Below are positions 27,401 through 33,154 of a stretch of DNA of 64,000 nucleotides, piece by piece; position 1 is the first letter of the stretch; every line of letters starts with the position of its first letter. Made by a program: the position numbers and the translations under genes. Origin of the DNA: Anatilimnocola floriformis (GTDB lineage: Bacteria; Planctomycetota; Planctomycetia; Pirellulales; Pirellulaceae); NCBI RefSeq assembly GCF_024256385.1, contig NZ_JAMLFW010000002.1:992001-1056000 (forward strand). Reading direction: 5' to 3'. The notes under the pieces are model-generated. The model worked only from the letters and a program-made list of their open reading frames with translations, did no database searches and was not told the DNA's origin.

Positions 27401-28547
27401 TGTTTTGCAAACCCATATTAGGCAAATCGCGGGTTTGAATATCCCAGCTATTGCCGTTGGCCACGAAAGACACGGGATTGTCGATGTTGTTGCCGGCGCC
27501 ACCTTCCGCTGAAATGATCAGCACGCCATCGGCCGGCGAGTGCCCTGGGATCGTCAGGCGGTAAGTTCCCGTCGAGGGATTCGTCACCGTAAACGGTGCG
27601 TTCTGCATCGTGATGTTATTGGCGCCCCCCCTAAACTTGCCGACGACTACATTGGTGTTCGACAGCGGTGCATAGACGAACGCCACCGGATCTTGTTCAT
27701 AGCTGGTTCCATCTTGATTATGACCTTTGACGAAGACCGTCCAGGTACCATCGGCATTGGCTCGCGACAGCGCGAAGTTGTTTTCGTTCTTGGCGCCATT
27801 GACCAGCAGCACGCCGTCCTTTGTCGAGTCAATACCCATCGAGCGCAAGTCGACCGTCGATTGCCCTGCAACCGTGTTGGTGTAGTGCGCACCAAACGTG
27901 AGCCCGGGTGAGCCAATCAACTGATCGTTGAGCGCAGTAGCGCTGCCGTTGGCGCCATCAGCACGTCGGGCGATGCCGCCGATCCAGCCATCGGCATAGG
28001 GAAAGTAGGCGGCCGACAGATCGAAGTTGTATTCAATCCCTTCGTTGTCAGCGACATTCACGGCGTTCGACGTGTTGAAAACAGGAATGGAGTAGCCCGT
28101 CGCTGTCGCCGAAACAGCCGAAATGCCGTACTGCACGCCAGCCGCGGTGTCAGGCTCGGGGGGAACGCTATTCACTTCGCCGTTGTCGCGGCCGTTATTG
28201 CGAATGCTCGTCATCAAGATGCCGCCGGCCACGTCGTCGGTGGCGCTCGGGCCGATTTGCACGTCGTAATCGGCGCGATTGCCGCCGCGAATGCGAAAAT
28301 CGTTGAACGAGTAGGGAGTCGTAATCGTCACCGAGGTAGCCGCATTCCCCGGATCATTCTGCTGCACGTTGATATTGGCTGCGGCAATGTGATGCGGCGT
28401 CGCATCCATCACTTCTCGCGCTTCGAGTCGTTCGATTTGTGCGTTACGGCGCTGCAAGCCAAAAAAATCCCGGCGGCGGGCGCGGGCGCTGGATTGACGG
28501 CGGTTTTGCTTGCGGGCTGCGAACAATTGAGCAATCTGATTGAGCAT
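18441..28547 (-). CDS. Giant (3368-residue) RTX/Calx-beta/DNRLRE/cadherin-like surface adhesin
   Basis: The basic N-terminus leads into IERLEAREVMDA, a divergent planctomycete extracellular signature. Residues about 50-410 are a domain I do not recognise. About 410-720 are three Calx-beta-like repeats (TTEAGGTRTFTVRL-type starts, NxDN ends). About 885-1285 hold two consecutive DNRLRE-like modules (LLRFDDLVGTNAGQIPPGS, AWVNG, GWAV motifs); about 1290-1620 hold three further Calx-beta-like repeats; about 1780-2170 hold a second DNRLRE-like pair. About 2180-3040 are cadherin/VCBS repeats, about 3139-3286 are RTX nonapeptides (GGSGSDQI, GGGGNDQL), and the tail (SSLAGDANDLALLA ... GTDRLF) matches the protein at 10632. 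A calcium-binding surface or matrix role is expected. AGGAAA upstream of ATG 28547 supports the start. Confidence 0.85.
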   Translation of the reverse strand: MLNQIAQLFAARKQNRRQSSARARRRDFFGLQRRNAQIERLEAREVMDATPHHIAAANINVQQNDPGNAATSVTITTPYSFNDFRIRGGNRADYDVQIGPSATDDVAGGILMTSIRNNGRDNGEVNSVPPEPDTAAGVQYGISAVSATATGYSIPVFNTSNAVNVADNEGIEYNFDLSAAYFPYADGWIGGIARRADGANGSATALNDQLIGSPGLTFGAHYTNTVAGQSTVDLRSMGIDSTKDGVLLVNGAKNENNFALSRANADGTWTVFVKGHNQDGTSYEQDPVAFVYAPLSNTNVVVGKFRGGANNITMQNAPFTVTNPSTGTYRLTIPGHSPADGVLIISAEGGAGNNIDNPVSFVANGNSWDIQTRDLPNMGLQNIDAADNVVSFVFIPGPTPGVNVTPSTGLLTTESGGTATFAVKLDTAPTADVTIDLSSSNTAEGTISVNQLTFTPANWNIAQNVTVTGQDDAAADGSIDYSIVTSAAVSSDPNYNNRAVVDITVTNADNEPGVTFNPPTGLTTTEAGGTRTFTVRLNTAPIADVTIGLTSSNINEGTISVPSLTFTAANWNTPQTVTITGVNDAIDDGDITYSIVTAPAVSSDPLYNNFNAPDLSVVNIDNDTAGIIVNPSTAVTLTEAGTTSNFSVVLTSQPTANVTINVVSTDTTEGTVSTGALVFTAANWNTPQTVTITGVNDLVGDGNIAFSIVTTVTTTDAIYAAMNPDDIAVTTNDNDPFLAIATGAVLYGVGTPAISIDSLMTLTDPLTANYNNYQLVVSLTANANVDDRIEIRNYGTAAGQVGVSGSNVSVGGTVVGTFAGGSGSTPLTLTLNTAATPARVQAVLRALTYRSVNANPPQTVRTASIVINGLGGVTSNVVTRNINVGLMRATELQQGVDRGTGVYDGQVDIEISQANPTTPRPAGNGTELLVDWDASGATAQILLKFGNLFGNGPGQIPLGATIVSAELLVNVINSGDGGRLFRMVSPWNENTETWNSFGSNVFPRNGIQGVNADDLEARSTADSEWGLVDGSGASGTGIVSIGVTNDLAAWANGEANEGWLIDGWTNNGDGTSFSPSEATNALLRPRLKVQWLPAGVSSTSFRQGANGYNGAQDLSLQQANADVPSSTDFTLGVDYPAPANAWQTLLRFDDLVGTNAGQIPPGSYVHAASLVLASTTGNAMGDGGAFYRMLQSWDGNSTWNSFVNGISANGVEAATTFTTQAGYPDLSGMVQGGFNPFDVTADVQAWVNGALPNNGWAVLPWTNGSDGWFFGSSEILIEKSRPTLKVFYSTPGVTITPTSGLFTSEAGDSATFTVVLDTPPTANVTIPLSSNDTTEGTIGQSSLIFTPANWNIPQTVTIAGVNDLLADGNIAYSIVTGAATSADQFYNGFNPADVSVINTDNETPGVTVQPLFGLVTNENGGTATFTIVLNFPPTANVTVGLSSSDTTEGSVPASVVFTPANWSTPQTVTVTGVNDSQIDGSVAYQIITANTVSTDLSYNNLPVADVSVTNEDNDVAGVIFTPSSGLQTTEIGGTATFTAVLATQPTADVTFNLSSSNSNEGNPSVSFLTFTSANWNVPQTVTLTGTMDGDSDGAVGYTIITSPISSSDPNYNNFNPADVTATNLDSRPILTWLEGTKVYGHGEAGVLVDFQATIVDLDSPNFNNGNLTIQTTSGTTVDDRLEIRNVGTGAGQIGISGSNVTFGGVTIGTFTGGSGFSPLVITLNSSATIAATQALLRNITFREVSSTFANSTRTISATLNDGAGSTSLPISKTIVVGMRRTTSFQNGADVGNGAYAGTADIQISQANPATAYPTGATAEGLGVVGSATAASQTLLRFDNIFGNGPGQIPLGSIITSAYLDLDVNNDGNGPVFRRMLTGWDANTSTWNSLTNGIQADDIEARSTFGSTLNNAAGTGATTGVGTVSVGVTTDLQAWSNGAANNGWAIMPFAASASDEIRFSASEAVTLADRPKLRIEWIPAGAASSSFRQGVNGYTGMTDIAITPTATAATGVDLFTDYAGSAPSSEILFRFDNIIGAGALPAGTKVYAAVLTLPGTGSVDTVGDGGTMHMMLQPWTATTTWASLGGDGVSANGFEAAITPSAIAGTLAAGSNAQPGYNNYDVTADVQSWLDGTNTNNGWAWLPWTGGTNGWGISSSETTVVTNRPMLTVYFEGVPNVAPVNTAPAGPIASFEDANVPFTGGNALSVSDADVGQSLTTTVSVTGTTVGTFTANNGGGAAVVTGTGTASITLTGLPTDITTALATLIFVPAANRDTTSGATTITMTTSDGIAIDSDTFNVTLTGINDRPSFTATNPPAVNEDAAAVSIANWAVFNPGPNETSQTVVSYNITNLTNTSLFSAGPTIGTNGTLQYTPAANAFGTATFDLTVTDSGGNANGGQPTSTVQSFTITVNSVNDAPSFTKGADQNVAFNAPQQTITGWASSISFGPANEGPQTVTFLVTPANPALFLTQPAIDSTGTLTFRPQTGASGSTTVTVIAQDNGGGTNQSASQTFTITIGAAPTNAPPTLTAISNLTINEDAGLQTVNLSGISYGGDTPAQTIAITAVSDNPSLIANPAVNYTSPNATGSLTFTPVANQSGTATITVTVRDSGLDLIAGNSDDGTVVRTFTVTVNSVNDAPTLTIGGNQTMNEDAPAQTVNGFVSSSSAGPSNESTQTLTYIVNATNSALFATAPSISATGVLTYTPAANANGVSTITVTAVDNGGTANTGVDTSTPQVFTITINSVNDAPSFTKGSDLLIPFNSPAQTIPGWATAISPGAPNESTETLTFTVTNNNPSLFSVAPAISSNGTLTFTHQPGQQGSATITVRLNDNGGIANGGVDQSATQTFVITVDAPVNGLPTINAIPNLPLLEDAGAQTINLGGITAGGEVQDLQVTATSSNPTLIANPTVTYASPGTTGSLAFTPVANGSGTSVITITVRDAGFNLTLGDADDGITTTTFTVNVAAVNDPPDASDGSFTTLAGNPVSGTLVATDVDGPALTFSLVNTPLLGGLTSFNPATGAFTYTPAPNAVGLDIFTFRVTDGTNSDTATVRITIQPIVPTVEAVGGDLNIRGTPGSDNVIVSKATGNNALVRLQSGSYSMAATLPLTGMIHVETGAGADTIMIAGLTGPTYLDAGPDNDYVSGAMGDDTIIGGSGSDQINASGGNNVIWGDVPGEQNLAAGGDDILSSLDGNDVMYGGGGNDQLFPGAGDDYVYGGQGDDISSGGMGNDRLYGGSGNDVLNGDAGDDIVVGNAGNDLLMGSEGNDLLIGGTGLDDVNGNGGSDVLVGSSTTNETSSLAGDANDLALLALLTTWNTSHTPGLLSSVIAADDGANDLLNGQTGDDDFYASATDLLSDINASAMGTDRLFN

Positions 28548-28862
28548 CGTCTGGTTTCCTGCGCGATCGGAAAGGTGTTGAGACCTTCCTCGCTGGGCAG
28601 TTAAGGGCGGGGACTTCTTGGAGAGGACTGCGGCGGCAGAAGAATCCGCAGAAGGGACCAGACGAGGGTAGATAGGCGATGTTCAGATTGTGTTAATACA
28701 CTGCCAATTCCACCGCCAAGACACGGTCGCAATGTGCGGACTGCCGCACAAAAGCCGACGATTTCTCGTGTCGGAATTACATTGACAGGCGATATATCGC
28801 CACGCTATACATAGGCCTGCGATGGATGCTCGCTCGATGATAGAGGCGAAACGGAAGACGGC
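28548..28862. promoter_or_regulatory. Divergent regulatory region between giant adhesin and padR-like gene
   Basis: This 315-base gap contains no gene. It holds an inverted repeat GTGT-TAAT-ACAC (28690-28701), a tight hairpin TGTGCGG-ACTG-CCGCACA (28733-28750), and the padR promoter described separately. On the minus strand a TTGGCA-like box lies near 28715, a weak candidate -35 for the adhesin. Both genes could be controlled from here. Confidence 0.45.
28782..28811 (+). promoter_or_regulatory. Sigma-70-like promoter with an operator palindrome in the spacer
   Basis: TTGACA (28782-28787) and TATACA (28806-28811) are separated by 18 bases. The spacer begins with a perfect 14-base palindrome GGCGATATATCGCC (28788-28801). 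It lies about 50 bases before the PadR-like start. PadR proteins commonly bind such palindromes in their own promoters, so autoregulation is likely (inference). Confidence 0.65.
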
Positions 28863-29240
28863 ATGGCTGAGAAACCGGGACTGGACAAATTCGAACGCGA
28901 CCTGCTCCGCGGCAGCTTGGACCTGATGTTGCTATCGGTCCTGGCCAGCGGCAAGAAATATGGTTACTTGCTGCAGAAGCAAGTCCGCGATGCGAGTGGC
29001 GGCCGTGTCGAGATCGCCGCCGGCACGCTCTATCCACTGCTCCATCGCCTGGAAGAAGACAAGCTCATCCGCAGTTCCTGGGACGACGACACCGGCCGTC
29101 GCCGCAAGTGGTACGAACTAACCGCCGCCGGCCACCGCCGTCTAAAAACCCAAGCCCAAGAATGGCTCGACTACGCAGCCTGCGTCCGTGAACTATTGCA
29201 ACTGGCTTCGATTATGCCGAGGAGTAGTTTGGAGTTCTAA
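28863..29240 (+). CDS. PadR-family transcriptional regulator
   Basis: A 125-residue protein with the PadR winged helix: DLLRGSLDLMLLSVLA, KKYGYLLQKQV, AAGTLYPLLHRLEEDKLI and RRRKWYELTAAGHRRL in the standard order. The last 25 residues give a short C-terminal dimerisation helix, as in the small (s1) PadR subfamily. PadR proteins are dimeric repressors whose effectors vary. The downstream gene carries a HAAS/permease-prefix-like domain, a common partner of PadR. It probably represses its own operon through the palindrome at 28788-28801. Start ATG 28863 follows GGAAG at suitable spacing. Confidence 0.9.
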   Translation: MAEKPGLDKFERDLLRGSLDLMLLSVLASGKKYGYLLQKQVRDASGGRVEIAAGTLYPLLHRLEEDKLIRSSWDDDTGRRRKWYELTAAGHRRLKTQAQEWLDYAACVRELLQLASIMPRSSLEF

Positions 29241-29298
29241 GTTCTGAGTTTTGAGACAAGAGGGCTTCTCCTGTCTCAGAACTCACAACTCAGAACTG
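29241..29298. repeat. Imperfect inverted repeat between padR-like and HAAS-like genes
   Basis: The arm AGTTCTGAGTTTTGAGACA (29241-29259) faces TGTCTCAGAACTC...CTCAGAACT (29273-29298); the right arm has a 7-base internal duplication of the ACTCA unit. It fills most of the 65-base gap. It may form an RNA hairpin that tunes expression of the second gene, or be a dispersed intergenic repeat. Confidence 0.5.
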
Positions 29299-29305
29299 AA
29301 ATCCC

Positions 29306-30472
29306 ATGAACCCCCACGAGTTCGACAACTACCTGACGCTCCTCACCAGCTTGCTGCGGATTCGCGGCGAGCAACGGGATGTGATTGCGCAGGAACTGCG
29401 GGCTCACCTCGAAGATCGGCTCGATGATTTGCTGGCCCGCGGCGTCGATCGCGACACGGCGGTCCGGATGGCCCTCGAAGATTTCGGCGATGCGGCTGGT
29501 CTAGCCGCCAATTTTTCTCTTCTCGTTCGGAACAGGCGAAGGAGGTGGTTTGTGAAGGTGACGTCTTATTCCACAGCGGTTCTCGTGTTACTCGCGCTCG
29601 GAGTCATCGCAATCTGGCCGGAGCGTCGGCCCGGTCCCGCGCCGCCCCAAGCTCAGGCCCAGGCCGTGGCCAAGAACGGACCGCAGATTCCCGAGCAGGG
29701 ACCTACCAAGCCGACGGCTGACAACTCATTGAGCGACAAACTCGCCCTGCGCGTCACGGCGGAGTTCTCCCAAACTCCTCTCGAAGACGTACTGGCCTTC
29801 CTGGCCGATACGAGCGACGTGCAGATGTTTATCAATCGCAAAGCTCTCGAAAGCGAAGGGCTCGAACTCTCGGCGCCGATCACGATCAATCTGAAAAAAG
29901 TTCGCCTCGACATGCTGCTCGAACTGGTGCTCGAGCAAGCCAGCACGAATGGCAGCCTGGCCTATGTGGAACGCGACGGCATCCTGATTGTCTCGACGAG
30001 CACCAACCTCGAAGGGGCCAGCGAAGTACGAGTCTACAACTGCCGCGATCTGCTCAACTTCGAAGAGCCGCGTGGTCCGCGCGCGATGCCCGGAATGGGA
30101 ATGCCGCCGATTGGCGGCGGTGCTGGAGGCATCATGCTGCCGGGTCCAGGCCCCGGTGGTCCGCCAGGGGCAGTTCCAGGTATGCCAGGTGGAATGGGCC
30201 CGATGGGCGGTGGCGGTTTTGGTGGGGGAGAAGACAAGCCGCTGACCGAAGCGCAACAGCGCGCCGAATCGCTCAAGCAATTGTTGCAAACCGCCGTCAA
30301 ACCCAGCAGCTGGAGTGAAGTGGGCGGTATCGGCACGATCTCGGAATACAACGGCTTGATCGTGATCAATCACGACGCGAAGACGCACAAGCAAGTCGAG
30401 AACGTCCTGAAGATGCTCCGCGAAGCCGCCGGCCTGGAACCAGGCAAGACGGCGAAAATTCCGAAGCAGTAA
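29306..30472 (+). CDS. Membrane protein with HAAS/permease-prefix-like and secretin-N (STN)-like domains
   Basis: A 388-residue protein. Residues about 1-75 form a helical HAAS/permease-prefix-like domain (FDNYLTLLTSLLRIRGEQRD ... ELRAHLEDRLDDLLARGV ... ALEDFGDA). A single membrane helix follows at about 90-106 (TAVLVLLALGVIAIW). Past it, about 145-235 resemble the short N-terminal domain of secretins/TonB receptors (FSQTPLEDVLAFLADTSDV ... PITINLKKVRLDMLLELVLE). A Gly/Pro/Met-rich linker (about 255-315) leads to a second small alpha/beta unit (IGTISEYNGLIVINHDAKTH). The HAAS part would be cytoplasmic and the STN-like part periplasmic. With PadR upstream this resembles a regulator plus membrane sensor or assembly factor; the function is unknown. 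Confidence 0.7.
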   Translation: MNPHEFDNYLTLLTSLLRIRGEQRDVIAQELRAHLEDRLDDLLARGVDRDTAVRMALEDFGDAAGLAANFSLLVRNRRRRWFVKVTSYSTAVLVLLALGVIAIWPERRPGPAPPQAQAQAVAKNGPQIPEQGPTKPTADNSLSDKLALRVTAEFSQTPLEDVLAFLADTSDVQMFINRKALESEGLELSAPITINLKKVRLDMLLELVLEQASTNGSLAYVERDGILIVSTSTNLEGASEVRVYNCRDLLNFEEPRGPRAMPGMGMPPIGGGAGGIMLPGPGPGGPPGAVPGMPGGMGPMGGGGFGGGEDKPLTEAQQRAESLKQLLQTAVKPSSWSEVGGIGTISEYNGLIVINHDAKTHKQVENVLKMLREAAGLEPGKTAKIPKQ

Positions 30473-30492
30473 CTTCCACTCGGCAAACCGTC

Positions 30493-30519
30493 CCTCTCCT
30501 CGACTCGCGCGAGGAGAGG
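30493..30519. terminator. Hairpin between convergent genes
   Basis: CCTCTCCTCG (30493-30502) pairs perfectly with CGAGGAGAGG (30510-30519) around a 7-base loop, in the 73-base gap between convergent stops at 30472 and 30546. There is no strong U-run, but position and stem strength fit a shared terminator. Confidence 0.55.
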
Positions 30520-30545
30520 CCCTAGCAACGCTCGAAGCGGAGAGC

Positions 30546-31580
30546 CTACTCCGCAGCTCGTCCACCTGGCAAGTTTGGAAGTTCGCTTTCGGACCACAGG
30601 ACTGATCCGGTGCGAGAATAGCGCAACATCTCAACGGCATCTTCCCAAGGGGTTGCCGGGATGTCCTCAACGGACTCAAGCTCATGCACATGGAGTCTCA
30701 ACTTGTTGCGCCTCGATAGTTCGCTGCAGGTGCTCATCAGAGTCTCGTACTGCATCAGCGAAATCTCTAAGTCTTGAATCCGCTCACACTGCACGAGTGC
30801 CGTGACAGAACCAATCAGGTCGACGCTGCGCAAGTCGATATGCACCAATTCGGAATTCGCCATCGCCAGCACATCAGCCTCATCCAACTGCACGGCGGGA
30901 AGTGCAATCTCTTGCAGTTTCAGCTGACTCATTAGTTTACGCACGCCTGCCGTCGAGATGCTGGTGTGAGCGATGCCGAGTCGACGCAACGACTTCGAGG
31001 CTGCCAGGGGCTCTGCGGTCTTGTCCGTGATCAATTTGTTATTGATGTAGACCGCCGTAGCGGCTGGCTGGTTGGCGATCCACTCCAGGTTTTCGTCACT
31101 CACATCGCCCGAGAGAAAGCTGATGTTGTTGAGGTGCGGGAGTGGGGGAATGACGAATGGCTGCGAGCTGTTGTTGGGCTCCCAGAAGATGAGTGACTCC
31201 AGTTGGCGCGCATCACTGATGGTGGCTGCCAGCTCTGGTGACAAGTCACACGCATTAAACATTAGTTCGCGCAGGTGCTCCTGATTTTGTTGCACAAGTT
31301 CGCGAAACTCAGGACGCTGGATATCGGGATTCCAAATCGCTATTTCTCGAAGTTCTCCGAGCCGGCGAAGATGGCGCCAGTCAGTGCTCGTAGCGTCGCA
31401 GATCTCCACGGCCCAGCCGTTGGGTTCTGCGAAATAACCGCACAAGAAACGACGCGACTCTAAATGTTTGGTGGCACGCCATGTCGAATAATAGGACGCC
31501 GCAAACGTCCCCAGCCACACCGCAACAGCGACGACGCTTACCGCGATCAAAAAGGTTCGCAGAGAATAACGGATGCGCAT
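30546..31580 (-). CDS. Membrane-anchored leucine-rich-repeat-like protein
   Basis: A 344-residue protein. It begins MRIRYSLRTFLIAVSVVAVA, an N-terminal arginine-rich patch and hydrophobic helix frequent in planctomycete LRR-like membrane proteins. The body has irregular leucine-rich repeats (LRELMFNACDLS, LESLIFWEPNNSS, LRRLGIAHTSIS, LVHIDLRSVDL). The domain after the helix would be periplasmic. A protein-interaction role is the usual expectation; a specific partner is not suggested by the neighbours. The ATG at 31580 is preferred to the GTG one codon earlier. Confidence 0.65.
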   Translation of the reverse strand: MRIRYSLRTFLIAVSVVAVAVWLGTFAASYYSTWRATKHLESRRFLCGYFAEPNGWAVEICDATSTDWRHLRRLGELREIAIWNPDIQRPEFRELVQQNQEHLRELMFNACDLSPELAATISDARQLESLIFWEPNNSSQPFVIPPLPHLNNISFLSGDVSDENLEWIANQPAATAVYINNKLITDKTAEPLAASKSLRRLGIAHTSISTAGVRKLMSQLKLQEIALPAVQLDEADVLAMANSELVHIDLRSVDLIGSVTALVQCERIQDLEISLMQYETLMSTCSELSRRNKLRLHVHELESVEDIPATPWEDAVEMLRYSRTGSVLWSESELPNLPGGRAAE

Positions 31581-31619
31581 CACGTCCGCTCAATTGCGTG
31601 AAATTGAACTAGTGGCACT

Positions 31620-32039
31620 TTACTTTTTATCCGTTGGCGGCAACTTCTTTTGCTGCTCCACCAACTCGGCCAGCTTGGCGAAAGTGACATTCTTCGCCCC
31701 TTGCTGCCACTCTTTGGTTCCGAAGAGACGTTCCGTTGCGTCATCGGGTATCGAAACGTCGAACTCCTCTTCCATTTCCATCACGAGCTCGACGAAGTCC
31801 AATTCGTCGGCGCCGATATCGGCCAGCGAAGTTTGGCCGTTCAACTTGGCGCGATCGACTTTCATCTGCTCGGCCACCAGCGCGCAGATCCGCTCGGTGG
31901 TGGTGCCGGAATGAAGCGGCTGTGCTTGACGTGCTGCGGGGCCGCTTGGCGTCGGCAGAGCTTTGGGTTTCGGCTGCCTGCATCCCACGAACAGGAGGCA
32001 GCCGAGCAGAAAACAACGAGTGAGATGAAGGTTACTCAT
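31620..32039 (-). CDS. Acyl-carrier-protein-like lipoprotein without the phosphopantetheine serine
   Basis: A 139-residue protein. A signal peptide ends in the lipobox LFVGC (about residues 16-20), followed by a Pro-rich linker. Residues about 50-125 resemble acyl carrier protein: AEQMKVDRAKLNGQTSLADI, GADELDFVELVMEMEEEFDV, then SIPDD. In ACP the central motif is D-S-L with Ser carrying phosphopantetheine; here the codon is GAA (Glu), giving D-E-L. It therefore cannot be a classical holo-ACP, and as a lipoprotein it would sit outside the cytoplasm. A scaffold role is possible. It lies 22 bases after the membrane-protein gene at 32062-32904, probably in one operon. Confidence 0.75.
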   Translation of the reverse strand: MSNLHLTRCFLLGCLLFVGCRQPKPKALPTPSGPAARQAQPLHSGTTTERICALVAEQMKVDRAKLNGQTSLADIGADELDFVELVMEMEEEFDVSIPDDATERLFGTKEWQQGAKNVTFAKLAELVEQQKKLPPTDKK

Positions 32040-32061
32040 CGCAACATTATAGCCACGTCAT

Positions 32062-32904
32062 TCAGTCTTCCAGCACAGGCTCGTCGCTCGGCTTGCCGAC
32101 TTCTTCTTCATTTGGTTTGTCAGCAGGCGGGTTAGATAGCGATTCTTCGGTCTTGGCTTCGGCTTTGGGTGCGGAAGGTAGTTCATTGGCAAGCGAAGGT
32201 GATCCCGCTGGCGGCAGCATGGCAGGTGCTTCATTGCTTGCTGGCGGCGTGCCATACATGGGGGGCGCAGGATAAGCGACCGGCTCGAGCGGTGTATTCG
32301 AAGATCCGTCGCTCGAGATATTCCAGCTGACGTGCAACGCATCGGACGGGATCAGTTCTACGCCGAGCGACAGCACTCCGACCAAGCCGATCAGAAGCGG
32401 CAGTGCGCCGGTGCACAAACCGGTGATCGCCCAACCCGTGCCCGTAGCCGTTTGTCCGCGACGAGCCAGTCGCAGGATCGACACGCCGCCGCAGAACACG
32501 GCCAAGCCGCCACCGCAGGTAATGAGCAGCGCGAGCAACACGAGCAGCAAGATGGCGAACGCTTCGCCCAGCAATTCGCCGAAGATCGAGAGCACGATGA
32601 AGAGAACCGGAGAAGCCAACAAGCCCGCGGCGACCACGATGCCCAGCACCCCAGAAGAAAAAGCCAATCGCGAACGACGCCGCCGGCCGGTGCTTGCCGT
32701 TGCGGTTGCTGTCAGCACTTCTGGCAGATCGCGACCAAGATCCACTGCGCCGCCGAGCTCGCGCACGCGACCTTCGACACTAGCCACCAGCGCCAGCCGT
32801 TCTCCGCGCGGCAGCAACCCCAGCAGCAACCGATCGAGTTCATCCAACCGCCGCTCGACTACGCCCCGACGCTCATCGGCTGACAAAACTGGTTCCGCTG
32901 CCAT
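32062..32904 (-). CDS. Multi-pass membrane protein with helical N-terminal and Pro-rich C-terminal regions
   Basis: A 280-residue protein, not recognised as a named family. Residues 1-75 are charged and helical (SADERRGVVERRLDELDRLL). Three hydrophobic spans follow (GVLGIVVAAGLLASPVLFIV, FAILLLVLLALLITCGGGLA, ITGLCTGALPLLIGLVGVLS). The last 80 residues are disordered-looking, Pro/Ser/Glu-rich and acidic. The ATG at 32904 is chosen over upstream starts because GGAGG precedes it on the minus strand. It is upstream of the ACP-like lipoprotein in the same operon. Confidence 0.6.
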   Translation of the reverse strand: MAAEPVLSADERRGVVERRLDELDRLLLGLLPRGERLALVASVEGRVRELGGAVDLGRDLPEVLTATATASTGRRRRSRLAFSSGVLGIVVAAGLLASPVLFIVLSIFGELLGEAFAILLLVLLALLITCGGGLAVFCGGVSILRLARRGQTATGTGWAITGLCTGALPLLIGLVGVLSLGVELIPSDALHVSWNISSDGSSNTPLEPVAYPAPPMYGTPPASNEAPAMLPPAGSPSLANELPSAPKAEAKTEESLSNPPADKPNEEEVGKPSDEPVLED

Positions 32905-33038
32905 CCTGCACCTCCGTGAGAGAAACGCCCGACTCCAAATTCGGTTCGCACCACAGGGAAATGGTATGCCAACTCGCAACAATTCTCCTAGATCAGATCG
33001 ATAACGAATCGTGCAGTGATAGCACGGCAATTGACGAG

Positions 33039-33077
33039 CTATACGTCGCTAGTGCCTTCGATATAAGCGTGCGCTAG
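33039..33077 (-). pseudogene. Orphan 3'-terminal fragment similar to the 192-residue gene at 34861
   Basis: The minus strand reads LAHAYIEGTSDV followed by a TAG stop. The complete gene at 34861-35439 ends LTHAYIEGISGD and stop. Twenty consecutive bases are identical, 24 of 25 over a slightly longer stretch. No upstream part of the gene is present here. The gene at 33155-34789 lies between fragment and parent. The rest of the 32905-33154 gap shows no gene. Confidence 0.6.
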
Positions 33078-33154
33078 ATACACAAATTTTCTAGAAAAGG
33101 CCGATTTGCGAGGACAGAAATTGGCGTTTGTCCTGGTGCATGATAGGGCACACT

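Noticed and set aside
28750-29037. Short minus-strand open frames across the padR-like start
   Set aside because: They are antisense to the PadR gene and have no recognisable content.
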